64,000 nucleotides of DNA from Phycomyces nitens (GCA_022702545.1 JAHRBC010000007.1:868001-932000), one strand, 5' to 3'. Shown: positions 11,054 to 23,802, counted from the stretch's first letter. A program made the numbers and translations. Notes: generated from the letters alone by a model not told the origin.

Positions 11054-13725
11054 CTAAACCATAAATTCACTGAAGCGAAGATCCGACTCTTCTGAGAGCC
11101 AGTTCATCCATCGCTTGAGGAATCCTCCGTCCGGTCGCGACCCAGCCTTACTTCCTCCCTTGGATCCTGCCAATGTTTCTGAATCACATATGACACATAG
11201 ATGGCGTTTTGCTCTTGTCATGGCCACTGAAACAAAGCCAAGTCATTATACAATCTCTCAGAATATCAATGCCTTATCACCTACCATTCAAGCGTCTCTT
11301 TTCAGCAAGGAAGCCAACCTCACAATCATCATTGGATCTAACCAAGGAAAGCAAAATAGCCTCTTTCTCACGTCCTTGGAATCCATCTACAGTTCCAATC
11401 TCAATCAAAGGCCATTTCTCCCGGATCTCACGTATCAATCTAGTAACCTGGGCAGAATAAGGCGTAATAATGCCAATCTGGTCTTGTTGCAAACCATCAT
11501 CCAATAGACTTTGCACATGTATTGCTGCCAACTCAACCTCTCTTTCGTTAGCCTTGCTCTGCTCTTCTTTAGCTTCATCAGTAATTTCGTGTGCAAGTCC
11601 AGTATCACTGGTGTCAATCAGGACAAGTGGGACTTCTGTGTTATCTGAACTTTCGATTCCCGGGAGATCTACCAAGAGATGCTCTGCCACACTCTTGTCT
11701 GCAACCAGATTGTTTCCGTATAGCTCTTTTGAACTAAATTCCATAATCTTTTGGTGCATACGGTACTGTACAAGTAGCATACGCTTTACGCTGTTTCCAT
11801 ACATTCCCAACATTCGATCAAATAAGGTAGTAGACAAGTCTGTCTTTGTTGAAAGCCCTTTGGTCGATGGCTTGCTTCCAAGCTTGGTGGGTGTCTTGAT
11901 TGTAGGTGGTAGCTGTAGATGATCTCCTGCCTATTTTTATATAAAGTGCCATATTAATATAGAATAAGCAAATCCCAAGTATAATATTATCTAGGCAAAC
12001 GTACCAAGATTGCCTTTTTTCCTTTGGAAAGAGCAATCCAACATTCGGCTATATATATATATATATATAAGTATACATTATTCTGTACTAACTTTGGGAC
12101 CACAACATACCTTCCAGCGCTTGAGTAGCCTCGTCAATAATAACAACATCGAATTCTCGTTTGAACATATTACGACTTCCACATCTATATACCTTGTATT
12201 AACATCTATATAATCCTCTAGATATTCAAACTCGTGTACATACTATAATATACTATTTACCCGTTCAGTGTAGATATCAATACTTCTGCACCTGTCATGA
12301 CCTCATCTACGACCTTTCGTTCTCTGACTTTATAATCTTTGCGAAGATCTTTAAGAAGAGCGTAGAGTGCCCTGCGCTCAGAACGGTTCTTTGACTTTGA
12401 TATTTTTGCAAGAGTCTCGTCCATTTCACGACGCACATCGGCAACAATCTGACCAGAGTCGCATGTTTTGGTGATTATATCCAGAGAGTGCTCTAAAACT
12501 GTGGGCAGAATACGAGCAGGATGGCCTACTCGTACAAGATTCATTCGGTGTCGTGCCAGTCTTTCAACAAGATTGTCTATTCCCCCAAATCAACGTCAAT
12601 TGTTTTAATATATACATATATACATATATATTAATGACTTTACCGACAGATATGTTGGATGGTCCACACACGAGAACCTTTTTGTTTTGATTTACTGCAA
12701 GTTGACGAATGATTTCCACGAGTGTATAGGTCTTTCCGGTCTGTTTAAAGCATTAAAGATATATTCACCCACTTATCCAATGTTTTCTTTAAAACTCACC
12801 CCTATATTAAACATTAATGTAAATACACTTGGTCTTGGTCTACTGTGATTAAAGACTTGCCTGGTGGACCATGAATAAGCGCAATCTCGGGTGATCCCAG
12901 AGCAAAACGCACGGCATCTTTCTGGGACTCATTGAGAGTATCATCAAAGAATTCAAGATCAGAGTAATCCTCTGGGGCAGATGGTTTAGAAAGACCCAGC
13001 AGAGTCTGGGAAAGACTGGAAACGCCCGTCTCGCCCTGGACTTTTAATCTCTCCATTGCTTTGATCATACTACTCAAAGGTCAGGACAACTATTCGTTCG
13101 ACACGAGTACTCTAGTTACCGTTCATAAGTAACACTGTTGGCTAATTTGACACTAATTTTGAAGGATCCATTAATATGATTTGTGTATGCAATATATCAA
13201 GGTTAGGCAGCTTGCATTTGACAACGCTCTTGTATCTCGGGAGGAAGTTCATCGTCGGTGTCCTGGGAGAGAGCAATTGTCACTTTGGAATCCGACACTC
13301 GCAGGACAACACCAGACCATTGAGCTGATTGTTTTGAGGGTTTATCTTTTTTATATTCGTCGAGTCCAACGATATCACCTGTAGTAATTTTGTGAGCAGG
13401 CAAAACAGGTGGAAGCTTGATCGGGTTGGCAAGTTCAAGATCAATCAAACTATAGAATGATGAGATTACTAAAAGATCTCCAAGACAAGATTACACACCT
13501 TTTACCACCCAGGCCAGTTCGCATTCCTTTTTTATTGTCATGTTTATTATTTGATTGGACATGTCAATATGCTTGCTGACCTGTAACCTTGAGACCGATC
13601 AAGGCAAGTCCGCGTTTTTGAAGTTGGAGGGGAGAGTACGTGGATAACAGTCGAGATGTTTCTTCGACATCAATCGTCTTTTCTTTTTGTACAAGGCTGA
13701 TTTGATGATCGATGAATTTTTCCAT
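11054..13725 (-). CDS. HCS1: SF1B DNA/RNA helicase, HCS1/IGHMBP2 (SMUBP-2) type
   Basis: Model: complement(join(11054..11226,11285..11930,12005..12048,12111..12184,12261..12576,12644..12740,12800..12801,12861..13069,13120..13152,13216..13449,13499..13526,13581..13725)), 666 aa, all phases consistent and close to the usual fungal length. The family is Upf1-like, 5'-3' ATP-dependent helicases (yeast Hcs1 is a DNA polymerase-alpha-associated helicase). Motifs in order: the start MEKFIDHQ, LKVTGMRTGLGGKSL, IVKLANSVTYERM, Walker A GPPGTGKT near 214-221, GPSNISVDNL, Walker B DEATQ near 373, GDHLQLPPT, LLVQYRMH, GTVDGFQGREKEA and LNVAMTRAKRHL. The Walker A glycine needs a 2-nt exon (12800-12801), and two introns (12802-12860 and 13153-13215) start with GC. 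COG3 ends only 141 bp upstream. Confidence 0.92.
12800..12801 (-). other. HCS1: Predicted 2-nt microexon in the helicase gene
   Basis: On the minus strand the sequence reads TTAATATAG|GG|GTGAGT: a good acceptor, two G bases, then a consensus donor. The previous exon ends in phase 1 (CCA CCA G) and the next begins in phase 0 (ACC GGA AAG ACC). Adding GG gives GPPGTGKT exactly. A one-intron alternative using donor GTAGAC would insert KSLIT into the Walker A loop. Confidence 0.7.
12802..12860 (-). other. GC-AG intron upstream of the microexon
   Basis: The donor is CAG|GCAAGT, the classic strong context for GC donors, and the acceptor is TAATATAG. The intron is 59 bp. It is required for reading-frame continuity into the microexon. 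Confidence 0.7.
13153..13215 (-). other. GC-AG intron in the helicase gene
   Basis: The donor is AAT|GCAAGC and the acceptor AAAATTAG; length 63 bp. Splicing here gives ERCQ-I-VKLANSVTYER, matching the helicase family. No GT donor nearby gives the conserved VKLAN in frame. Confidence 0.7.
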
Positions 13726-13866
13726 TGTAACAATGTCAGGACCATAAAGAAGTACGCAGCTCGTTTTAGTATCAAACGAACAATTGAAGACGTGACTGTT
13801 TGGAAGATGGAGGAACACATGGTTTGATATATATATTTATATAAAAATGGGATCAAGACGTTTATT

Positions 13867-16800
13867 TTAGGGTGATTGGTCTTCTTTCCATTGAGAAATC
13901 CAAATTGACATTGATTCTACTGAAGGCAGAGGTTCATCTAAAGCACTGATTTTTCCTCCATTTGATTCTGTAGTGACAACCTGGTAAAAGTTCTTGTAGT
14001 TCTCAAGAATATTCAACTATGGATAGTCAGTATAGTCTGGAGATACCCAAGCGCTATATATACGTACTTCAATTGGCCTTATCAAGATCTGCTCCATCTT
14101 GTAATCATTGACATATTCACGGAGCTTCCTCAAAACAAAGCGTATCCGTTCTTCAGCAGATTCCTTGAATTGGTCTACTGTGCTTTGTACGTCCTCTACA
14201 AATCATATCTTGGTTTAGCCAATGGTTCTTACAGACCCTAATGTCTACCTTGGCTCAATGTCTTTGCACGGGGAGATCCATTTCCATCAGGAGAGCCTTC
14301 TTCCAAGGGTCTCATAGTAGACAGCTTTTTTTTTGTAGAGTTGGAATAAGATGTCTAGTGGTGTTTGTCTTCATTTTCACTGTGCTTACCTTGATCATAA
14401 ACACTGTCAATGGGTCTACTGCCGTACTTACACAGTCAGTAATAAACTCTTCACACACATCTTTTAACTTGAAGTTCACTTCACGTCTAGAATCTAAACT
14501 AATCTCGACAATACGAGGCATTCCACTCTGTGCCAAGCCAATCAAGGTGTTTGGATTGAAAAAGAATGATCGATTCTGTTGCAAAGAACTCAAGGCACCT
14601 AGATTCACCACCGATATTAGCATCCAAAATCTGATTATATTTTGGGATCTACCTGTCGTAGGGAAAAATGAGAGCTCCTTTCCGGTATGGACTAGCTCAG
14701 CTTCAAAGGGAGCAAGTTGTTCTTTGAGAACCAAGAGATGCTTGATCAAAAAGAGCTGACCATCCAATGGCGACTATAGGTATTACAAATAGAATCATTT
14801 TTTTAAATGATAAATGATGTATTATATACCCACTTACCTTTGTGGAAGTAATGATATCAGCTGCCTTTTTTAATGATTCACTGCATAGAGATACGGCCTC
14901 TTGAGCAAGATCTTCAAATACTCCAGTCTTTCAAGATTCACAATTGAACATTGTAAGTATCCTTAAAATCCAAATTCAATTCTTATAAAATAATTGGTCT
15001 TACTTGTACACAGCGGTAGATTTTTGATAGGATCCAAAGTGTGTTTTGTAAGGCTGGATACCATCTTCGAGTAACATGGGGTGTTTCTTTGGCCTGCTCT
15101 GACATTTGTAATAATGGAGTTTCAGCAGTCGATGCCTTCGAATTAGTGTCAGAAGCATCGTCTTCAATATCCAAAGTAGCCGGAGTGCCAGCAATAGCAT
15201 TCAATTCTGGTTGCCCAGGAATAACTGGATCCAATATAACTGATCCTTTTGTATTGTCTATGCACCCAACCAAAAAAAAACAAAATGGGTTAAAGTTGTT
15301 AAAGACAGGATGCTAATACTCTTGCCAACGTACCTATCGATTTGGAAAGTTCAAAGTCTTCGGGTTTAGGGTGGTAGCTTTGGATATCTTGGTGAATGAA
15401 ACTTTGGGCTCTAAACACCAATTTTCCCTGGGCATCCTCAAGTACGTTGCGAATAAGATTTCCAAACATTAGACGATGACCACCCTCGCGCTCTTCTCCT
15501 GAAAATACATTGCTTTTAACATTTTTGCACTTGCAAAACTTTCTGTTGACAGAAATGTCCTTTGTTTTTTTTTGTACCAATTTGATAATCGTCTTGCATA
15601 ATATAAACCTGGAATATGCTACAGAGCTCAGACAAGGTCTCTATTCTATTCTCGTGAATGATTCTGGGGCGTAGATGATCATAGAGATAGCTTGTCAGTT
15701 CATCCAAATAGGCACTAATTGGAATGGTTAATGTTTTAGAACATGGAATCAATGCTTTGTACCAATATATACTTACTATAATTCTTCTTCTCCAGAAGGG
15801 AACATGTTGTAAAACAAGTTGAATTCGTCAGAGCATAGGGTCATCATATAGGCACACCCATTCTGTGCCTGTTTAAAGGTATCAGTAGAAGCACAATATG
15901 TTAAAGATTGTATACAATATATATATATGTATATATATACTTACAAATTTGACCAGTTCGCCACCACTGGGTCCAAGTTGTTGTATCTTTCGCGAGATAA
16001 CTGGGCTTAGCAACTGTTGTCTTGTCTGGAAATAGGCGCTCAAGATGTCTTGGTAGAGAGCTTGGTATCTTTTTTTTTGTTTTTTTTTGTTTTAGAATAT
16101 ACTGGTTACCAATAAATTCAAAATGTGTAGTAAATTTATTGAATGGAATAAACTTACTCTTTATGCCCTTGACAGCGTATTTCAAGCTGGGCTGTCAAAG
16201 CCTTGATGGTAGGGGAAATTGCTCTGAATTTTACATAAAATAGGTTTGTTTGCTTTCCAAAATTTGAAGAAGAATCTGTGGTCTAGCAAGTTGGTAAATA
16301 TGTGTACTTGACATGGGATTGTCTTTTTATTATTATTATTATTTACTACCTTTGGTGACATTTGTTTATACAGCTCATAACCAACTGCCTTGATTGTGGA
16401 AACAGCGTACATCTTTATCAATGTCATTCCTCTCGTCATACACTGTCTGAAGCGCATAAGATAAAGCTCTGAATCACGGTAGTTGACCTATAAATGTTTA
16501 TAAATATTTTTGCTTGAATTGACACACTTTGGATTGTATATCGAGGTGTACATACATGTTGTTGCATGTATTCAATACATTCGTCCAATGTCTGTAACAT
16601 CCCTATAAACTCGGGTCTCAGGCAAATATCGTCTCCAGGAGAGTTGAATAATTTTGCGATTGGTTCAAGATGATTGAAATAGGCAAGCCTTTCAGCAAGT
16701 GCATCTGCAAGATGTGTAAGACGATCCTATATAGAAACACCTTTAATAACTTGTCTGAGGATATTCGCAGCATACCTGTTCTTGTAATAGCTCTTCACAA

Positions 16801-17568
16801 GTAGTTTGCAGGGCCCGAGTCCTTTGCTCTACAAAAGAATACTCATCCCCGAGTTCGTCAAATACACCTAGTGTGCCATGCAAATCTTCAAGAAAATCGT
16901 CGCATGCCTCTCGGTACAAAACCACTACAGAAAGATAGTTTCTACCATACACATATGAGTAACTTTTTTTAACCAAACCAGCTGTGCCTAGACCAACCTA
17001 CCTATACACATCTTCCTGATCCTTTTCCATCTCAGACTCTCGGGTGGCAAACCAATCGAAAAACTGCTGTAGAGTCTCGATGGGTTTATCCGATCCAATC
17101 TCTTGAGCAGATCTTTGTTCGGCAGCATAGTCTGCAGCGGTCGTTTCAGCTAAAAGGTTTATGGCCGATCTCGAACGTGGTGAGAGTGCGCTCAATCGAC
17201 TGGATAATGCACCGGCATTCAGAGGACTTAATGCGGGTGTGGATGAGAATGATTCCGGGGTACGAACTCCGGATGACTGATTCAGGGCAAGCGATGGAGA
17301 TGTAGGCGTGGCTGTAAGGTGCTGTTATGAGATGAATATGAATATGAATATTATTTTTCGTTTTTTAATTATGCTCTTTGATATGCTTTATTTATTTTCT
17401 TGTATTGGCATTTCAACGCATAAGACAAGAGAACCATACCCAGTTGGCAGGCAAGGGCAGCTCTGAGCACGCTTCCTGGAGTTCATACACGATCTGTTGC
17501 TCTTTCTGGCTCAGTTGAGTCTTTTCTTCCCAATCTTCAAGGGAGATTCCGCGCGTAACTCTTGCCAT
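13867..17568 (-). CDS. COG3: COG3, conserved oligomeric Golgi complex subunit 3 (Sec34)
   Basis: Model of 17 exons, complement(join(13867..14016,14068..14195,14249..14324,14390..14598,14653..14773,14838..14927,15004..15257,15334..15498,15578..15714,15777..15868,15945..16068,16158..16282,16350..16487,16556..16726,16776..16941,17002..17321,17440..17568)), 864 aa, every phase consistent. COG3 is a lobe A subunit of the COG tether for retrograde vesicles at the Golgi. Matches to the family include the N-terminal Sec34 region, YRDSELYLMRFRQCM, LFYVKFRAISP, ETLSELCSIFQVYIMQDD, WYPALQNTLWILSKIYRCV, DGQLFLIKHLLVLKEQLAPFE, LPxF-type FNPNTLIGLAQSG and the final KNFYQVV region. A Ser/Pro-rich linker lies near residues 44-85. 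The junction near 14325-14389 is the least certain, since reading through the donor also gives a family-like VSTVK before a stop. Confidence 0.9.
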
Positions 17569-18998
17569 TGCCAAAAAGAGCTTTTTCTTTTGGCTTTTAT
17601 CTTGTCGTCTTTACTGGCGTCCTGTCTATGAAATCCAAAGAAACTACCATATTGGTCAAAGGTGTGACTGTTGGGATTAAACTGGCAATAACTGGCTCTT
17701 CTTTACTGTCCTGTGTGCGACTTCATTTTTGTAAAAAATATAACCTGGGAATTGGTGAGTGCTGTACTGAACCTGGGCTAAAAAAAAAGCAGACCTATAA
17801 AAGATCTGCATTCAAGTGGATAAATGGTTTTATTTGACAGCTGAACCTGTTCTATTTTGGCATTCTCACAAGTTTTTTCTTTTTTAATTGTACTATTAAA
17901 AGACACAGCACAGCCATGGTGTCTAGGGAAAGAATATATGTGCTTTTCAGTCTACGGGTCATGTCTTGGCTAAACTCAAAAAATAATCTATTGGTTTCAA
18001 TTGGGGCACTTTTTCAGTCAGCTCTTTTTTTTGGTGATATTCTTCTAGTCTTGAGACTTTCTTTAAATAAAAATGCCAATTTTAGACCATCCTCTGCTTA
18101 CTGCATCAGGCTTATGTACAACAGGCCAACTTTATGTGAATGTTGTCAATTCCTTGGCTGATTATTTGTTCTGGTCTACCTCTTTGTGATAACATATTGT
18201 TCAATTGGCTAACAGACATTGAGTAGTATTCTTATATTAAAGTCTATAGGGTACTTGTGTATAATTGTAATTGACAGCTCATCTCATTCGACTGACTGGT
18301 GATGATTGCACTCTGATTCAGGATTCTAAAGATCTATATATATATACACACAATTATATATACATATCCACGTTTAAAGGATCAACGCTGTAGTTAACTT
18401 GAAGACTAGACTCGATTGTTGCATTATCCAACTTTATCCAGCTGCTCAAAAACAATAAAGGACATTTAGCATATAGATGAATATGGCGTTTGTTTTTACG
18501 GGTGACCAGAAATTACTATTGGAGAAAGGTGGTTGTGATAACAGTGGCCAACCCCTTCAATATGCTCAATGCCTAGAGTGGCGCAAGAGTATGAATTCAT
18601 TTTGCAGCTATTTAACAGTCAATTGATGTCTGTTGTCCATAGTTGTAGGCCAATATTAAAGAGGTTGATATATGAATATATATATACTTTACATCAGATA
18701 AAACGGACAAACTCATGTAGGTATCTTCTGAATAGAACTTGACCATACTCAAACCCAGATAGCGCAGTTGGTAACAAGCACATAGTATACTAGCGTATTG
18801 AATCTAAAATGCTAAACGTCTTATTTTACTCTGGATAAAGAGGCGCAGAAGGATGTTATGTTTAAACTGGAATGATCTGATATCCATATGAAGCCCTGCT
18901 TTGAGATTATTAATATCCACACCATTTGATATAAATACTCTACAATAACTTTTTTGATTTTCTACATCTTCATCTCCATTCAAGCCATTTCTTCTTTA
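17569..18998. other. Intergenic, 1.4 kb, no gene seen
   Basis: This spacer lies between two divergently transcribed genes (COG3 minus, secreted protein plus). It contains TA microsatellites near 18335-18365 and 18670-18690 and a possible TATA (ATAAATA) near 18931. Short open frames here show no family similarity or codon pattern that I trust. Confidence 0.5.
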
Positions 18999-19787
18999 AT
19001 GAAGTTCATTCAATCCCTGCTTATCCTTGTGCTATGTGCAACGGCCGCAATGGCTGCTTCAATCACTCCTCGTGCTGAGCTTGGAGAGGCATTGATGATG
19101 TACGGCTACAATCCTCCTCGCCAGAACCCAGACTATTGCATTGGTAAATCAAGGCCTTGGTTACTGAATGTCCATTGACTAATCTTCATATCACCAGGTT
19201 TCCAAATCACATACCCCACTTATCCTGGCCTGGCCTTTGAAGCCGGATCCATTCAGCAGGTTTCCTGGGAAGTCGACAAGAACGTTCCTCATTCCCCCAA
19301 CATCATTACTCGTATTCGTATCATCAATAGCACCCAGCACAATCAGTTTGTCATTGCTGAGAATATCAGTAAGTCTGAAAATATTACTCACTAATCCCAG
19401 TGTTTGGTCTGACTATCTGGTTTGATTGACATTCCTTAGCATTGTATAACAGTAAAGAAAAGGACAATGCTGGAGAGGTTGGATTCCGCATTGGTGTCGA
19501 AGATAATACTGGCCTATACCACTACAGAATCATGGCCAATTACCCCGTAAGACAATAATCCATGGTTAACTTGATCTATCAATTAATCCAACTTGTTTAT
19601 ATAGGGCACAACTGTTCATTGCGTCTATGAGTCTGTCCCATTCATGATCATCCAGGATCCTTACAAGAAACACAAGACTGTTGGCCCTGCTTATCCTGCC
19701 CCAAAGACAGTGAGTGCCATTCTCTGGCCAGCTTCTGAGGTTGAGAATCAGAAACGCCTAGCAGCAGGTGGAGAGCCTATTCTCTAG
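18999..19787 (+). CDS. Small secreted Kre9/Knh1-like (Ser/Thr-rich GPI family) protein
   Basis: Model: join(18999..19143,19198..19368,19440..19546,19605..19787), 201 aa, phases consistent. I choose the Met at 18999 because it begins a textbook signal peptide ([13 protein letters not shown], then ATAAMAAS), with a cleavage site near residue 20. The mature part has an Ig-like Kre9/Knh1 pattern: [50 protein letters not shown] and SVPFMI near the end. Proteins with this domain act in or near the cell wall and beta-1,6-glucan. There is no obvious GPI signal at the C terminus (GGEPIL), so it is probably soluble or wall-bound. Assignment is by pattern only. Confidence 0.65.
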
Positions 19788-22700
19788 TTTTGCGACTTTT
19801 ATATTTTGATTGCATTGATATTATTTTGTATTATCCAGATTCCCCTCTATCTTTTTTTTCTTCTGTTTCTCTTTTCATCAATATATCACAGCCATTATAA
19901 TCCTATGTTTCTGTCTTTAAGAGATGGTCAATGTGTGTAGATTTATTGATAGAAGCCTGAATCAATATTCATATTTTATTTTCAGTATTGACCAACCGCC
20001 ACTTGTACATGTAGGATGTCCCTTGTTAATGAGTTTATGGGGTTTAAACTGATGTATTACCTGGCTAATCAAGAGATGGACCGGTAGTCTACAAGAATAT
20101 ATAGACAGAATCCATGGAATCCGACCAAGCCAGCATTTCTTTTTAGGCATCTCTTTTATTTATATATATATAACTAGGAAATGCATGGCCTTGGTAGCAA
20201 CAAATTTGAATTGATTTATCGACTATTTTCCCATCCCCCTCTTAACAAAATGTGCATCTTTTCTTTTTATCTATTGGAACCCCCTTTTTTACTTTGTTGC
20301 AAAATAAAATAGAGCCCAGCGATTAAATCGACTGCCCTGTTTAAAGTAGTCGTATTGTCTGGCCGGCTGCTTTTGTAACTTGATAAACGTATGTATATAA
20401 GCTATTTTTTTGGGGGGACTTTAGATGTTGGATATTCCATATTTTACAGGATTGTCCAGTCAGTTCATGAATTCATGAAACAAGATATTTGTGTCTATAA
20501 TCTTTCTCTCTTGGGCATCTTGACATTCTTGCCTGTGTTGGAAGATCAGTTTTTGGTTTGTGGCACAATAATGCCATGTACGTGCACCTTTTGAACTGAT
20601 GATGGCTAAGGATACAAATATGCATACGTCTACTGTGCATCTCTGTTGTTATTATATTGAAATGAATGGGGCCATAAAAGGATCAAACGCCTACAAGATC
20701 ATCGTCATTGACTTGATGATTACAGTTGCCTACAAGACTCTTTTTTTTTAATATTTGTATTAAACTTGAAATCATCAGGGTTATCATGTCAATTGAGATT
20801 CTTACTAGGTTGTGTAATTGTTTTGAGAAAAAAAAGAAACTGGAAACATTTGTGTTTTATCCAACTTTTGATAGTTATTTGACTCTTTCTCCATCAATCT
20901 AAAGATTGACTTTTCTGGATGATGGATCAAGACTATAGAATGATGTGCATATTTCCTATAAATTATTTACCTGGCTTATTTGTTGATAGATTATTATGTG
21001 CTTAAATATTTGGATGCCAAGCTGCAAATTGATATATTGGTCTCGAATGGCTGTCAAAAGATTAATCTTAATATTCAACGTAAACCATTTAATAACAATC
21101 TCGCTAGACGTAAATCCCTGGCATTTCTGTTTAAATACCCCCAAATATATATACATATATAAATTAATCTTGAGAATACATTATTGAATGATATGTGACA
21201 GATGCTTACTTACCCTGGGATCTATTTGTATTTCCAATTCTCTGCCAAACTACTAGCTAGGGGCATGTATAATACAAATCTCTTTGTATTTCTTGTTCAA
21301 CTTGATATTTCATCATCTATGTTTTCTTGTGTATATCAATCTGGTTAATTATCAAAAAAAAAAAAAAACATTGATCTCTTCACTCCTTTCGCATTCAAAC
21401 CAATGTCGTAGATGCTGCATACAGTATTAGAACCACTGCAGAACCCCACCACTGGTTCTTGATCTATTGGATCCACATCTCCTTTTGACCTTTATGATTC
21501 GGATCTTTTCAGAATATCTGATCTTCACTGGCCTATCTTCGCCTAAAGCTACTTGGAAACCCACCAAAATATATTCTTATTAAACTCTCTTTTGTAGAAT
21601 CGTATTTTGAGGTTGTTTGACCCGGGGGGTTTGCCAAGACTCTTTAAATTCATTGTATCACCAGCATCTGATATATTATTATGCCAGCAACACACATTCT
21701 GTTTTTTCTTCTTCTGATCGTCATTTGTTGGGCTAATCGGCAGTTATATCTCTCACTTGTTTCTGTAACTCTTGAAGCCATATATATAGTAGACATGCAC
21801 TTTATATAATTATCCCTTTTGTACTAGAATGTCTGCCCAATCACAGCCACTTGTCCCCCCCCCCCCTCACCCTTGGTGTCTCATTAAAATGTTATTCTAT
21901 CGCTGGAATCTCAAGAATACAAGTATCATTGTGAATTTAGATTAGCTTTCGAGGCGCCTTTCTTTTTCTTTTTTTATTATAGATAGTCCTCGAGTTTGAT
22001 TTCATCCAGAGTATTACTGCCCCCCTCCCCCTTTATATATATATATATATATTCTATATCGTTTTGGAGTAGACTGTAGCAGATTATATTAGACCTTTGT
22101 CGTATACGGCTCTCTTTAAAGCAAAACCTTCTTCAATTGCTATTGGTTGGTAGTATGTTTATACTTTTTTTTCTCTTTGCTTTGATTCACAACCCAAAAA
22201 TGTTGGTGTTGTACTAAACCTTTTTGACACTGTCTTGATATCTAGATTTCAAGGAGTGCAACAGATGTCAATAGTACTGGTGTTTCAAATATATATAAAT
22301 ATATATATTTATATATTTGCATTCACTAATTATATAGCTACTAAATCAAGGCTGATACCCGAGCCCTTGTTAAACAAGGGCTGATTGTCTTGATCTCTTT
22401 GTTCATGAAACTCTATTAAAGACGCCTAGATTTCATTCAATTGCCATACAAATAAGTATAGAAAAAAACAAGGTCCTTTATAGTTTAGATTCCGTGAGAT
22501 ACATGCATCGATGTGAATACTGTTAGAGGTTTATAATTAGGAAAATATAGATCCATGTCGGATTGATTTCTAGTTTGAAATTCAACAATGTGGCAAAATG
22601 GCAGTAAGAAGGCTTTGTTTATGATATTTGATTATGATGCATGTAATTTGGGGTACTCTTTGTATTAATAGTTATGGCCACTACCCACCATTACAACCAT

Positions 22701-22996
22701 TTGCTTTGGAAATACCTACATGAGATGATATAGCAAGTAAAGCTTTGATCAAATGCTGAACAAAGTTGGAAACAAGTAGTCTGGTGTAACTCTGCAAAAA
22801 CGTTTGGCTGCTAAACCATGCCAGCCAGTTTTGTAGAGGCTAAACGGAGTAAAGGTCAAACGGAATGAGATTGATGGATATTATTGATAGAATAATAATA
22901 ATATACATATATCATTGTATGGTCTCAACAAAATAGAGTCTCGTATTCTTTACAATATTGCAAATTGTCCATCGTTTTATTTGTAGTATTGATACT
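19788..22996. other. Intergenic, 3.2 kb, no gene seen
   Basis: AT-rich DNA with TA microsatellites near 20160, 22040 and 22290, a C run near 21857 and a poly-A run near 21355. A 21-bp near-perfect palindrome lies at 22362-22382. No open frame has convincing similarity or splice structure. Confidence 0.5.
22362..22382. repeat. 21-bp palindrome (10-bp arms)
   Basis: AGCCCTTGTT and AACAAGGGCT are perfect inverse complements around a single central A. It could form a hairpin in RNA or bind a dimeric protein. No neighbouring gene explains it. Confidence 0.6.
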
Positions 22997-23490
22997 TTAA
23001 TAAAGCGTGCACTCGACCAAGTACCATCTCTGGTTACTGGCAACTTCACCCTCGCGCTTTTCATAAAGAATCACAGGAACGTCATCATCATCTTCACCAC
23101 CGGCAATGTCGAGGACCAGGTCAGGTCTAGCTTCACAAAAGATGTAGCCATCATCATCAATACACCAGCGCTGGTTGGCTGCCTCTTCGTGTCCCTTTTG
23201 TTCCCACTGGCAAATCTCGGCCTCCACGTTCATCTCACCGCCACGGATATCAAGAACCTTTGCAGACTTTGCATTGATAAAGTAGCCATCCTCATACCGC
23301 CACAGTTGGTTGAGACAATCCTCTGATTTTTGAGAATAGACAATGATGCTGGCATCATCCTGTTGTTTGGATAAGTATACAGAAATATTATATGTAGATC
23401 AATTAGACTTGCCTCTGTGGAGCCCTCTGAGACGTCGATTACACGTCCGTTAAAGTGGCTCTTGATAAAGTAGAGTGGTCCGTAGGTCAT
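22997..23490 (-). CDS. Single-domain ricin-B-type (beta-trefoil) lectin
   Basis: Model: complement(join(22997..23359,23413..23490)), 146 aa. The protein is one beta-trefoil. Three QxW repeats are visible (NQLWRYED, NQRWCIDD, NQRWYLVE), each preceded by a VLDI- or VIDV-type strand. It has no signal peptide and no enzymatic domain, so it is a cytoplasmic carbohydrate-binding protein of the R-type lectin fold. Similar fungal proteins are thought to act in defence or storage. There is no toxin A-chain. The single intron (23360-23412, 53 bp) starts with GC in the context GAG|GCAAGT and is needed for the frame (STE then DDAS). Confidence 0.88.
23360..23412 (-). other. GC-AG intron in the lectin gene
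   Basis: Donor GAG|GCAAGT, acceptor AAACAACAG, 53 bp. Both exons are in phase 0, and the joined product restores the trefoil repeat spacing. Unspliced reading meets a stop soon after the donor. Confidence 0.75.
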
Positions 23491-23802
23491 TATTTGGGGG
23501 AGATGTATTGGGGTCTGGAAGAAGAGTGTATTGAATGCTAGTCGAGAATAACTGGGTATTTATAGATGCACAAGAGAATATATGGACAAACGCCAGATGA
23601 GAAGCTTATAATGTGTATAGCCATCCGTCATCCGTCATCCGTCATTCGATGGGCTGACTTGTAAAAAACATTTTGTTCTATGGAATATGTTTGTCTTGCA
23701 ATGATATAAATGATATACATATAAATGATATAAATGTGCAAATAGCAATATTATAAGCTTGTTGGGTGAATTATTATTAGTATTATTTTTATTATTTGAT
23801 TG
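23491..23802. other. Lectin promoter and QDPR 3' spacer
   Basis: The spacer contains a short (CCGTCAT)n run near 23624-23648 and repeats of AAATGATATA near 23700-23735. No gene is seen. Confidence 0.5.

Noticed and set aside
11115..11922. Plus-strand frames of 130 and 150 residues
   Set aside because: They lie antisense to the helicase exons that contain GTVDGFQGREKEA and LLVQYRMH.
22997..23490. Ricin-like toxin gene
   Set aside because: Only the B-type lectin fold is present. There is no N-glycosidase A chain and no signal peptide.
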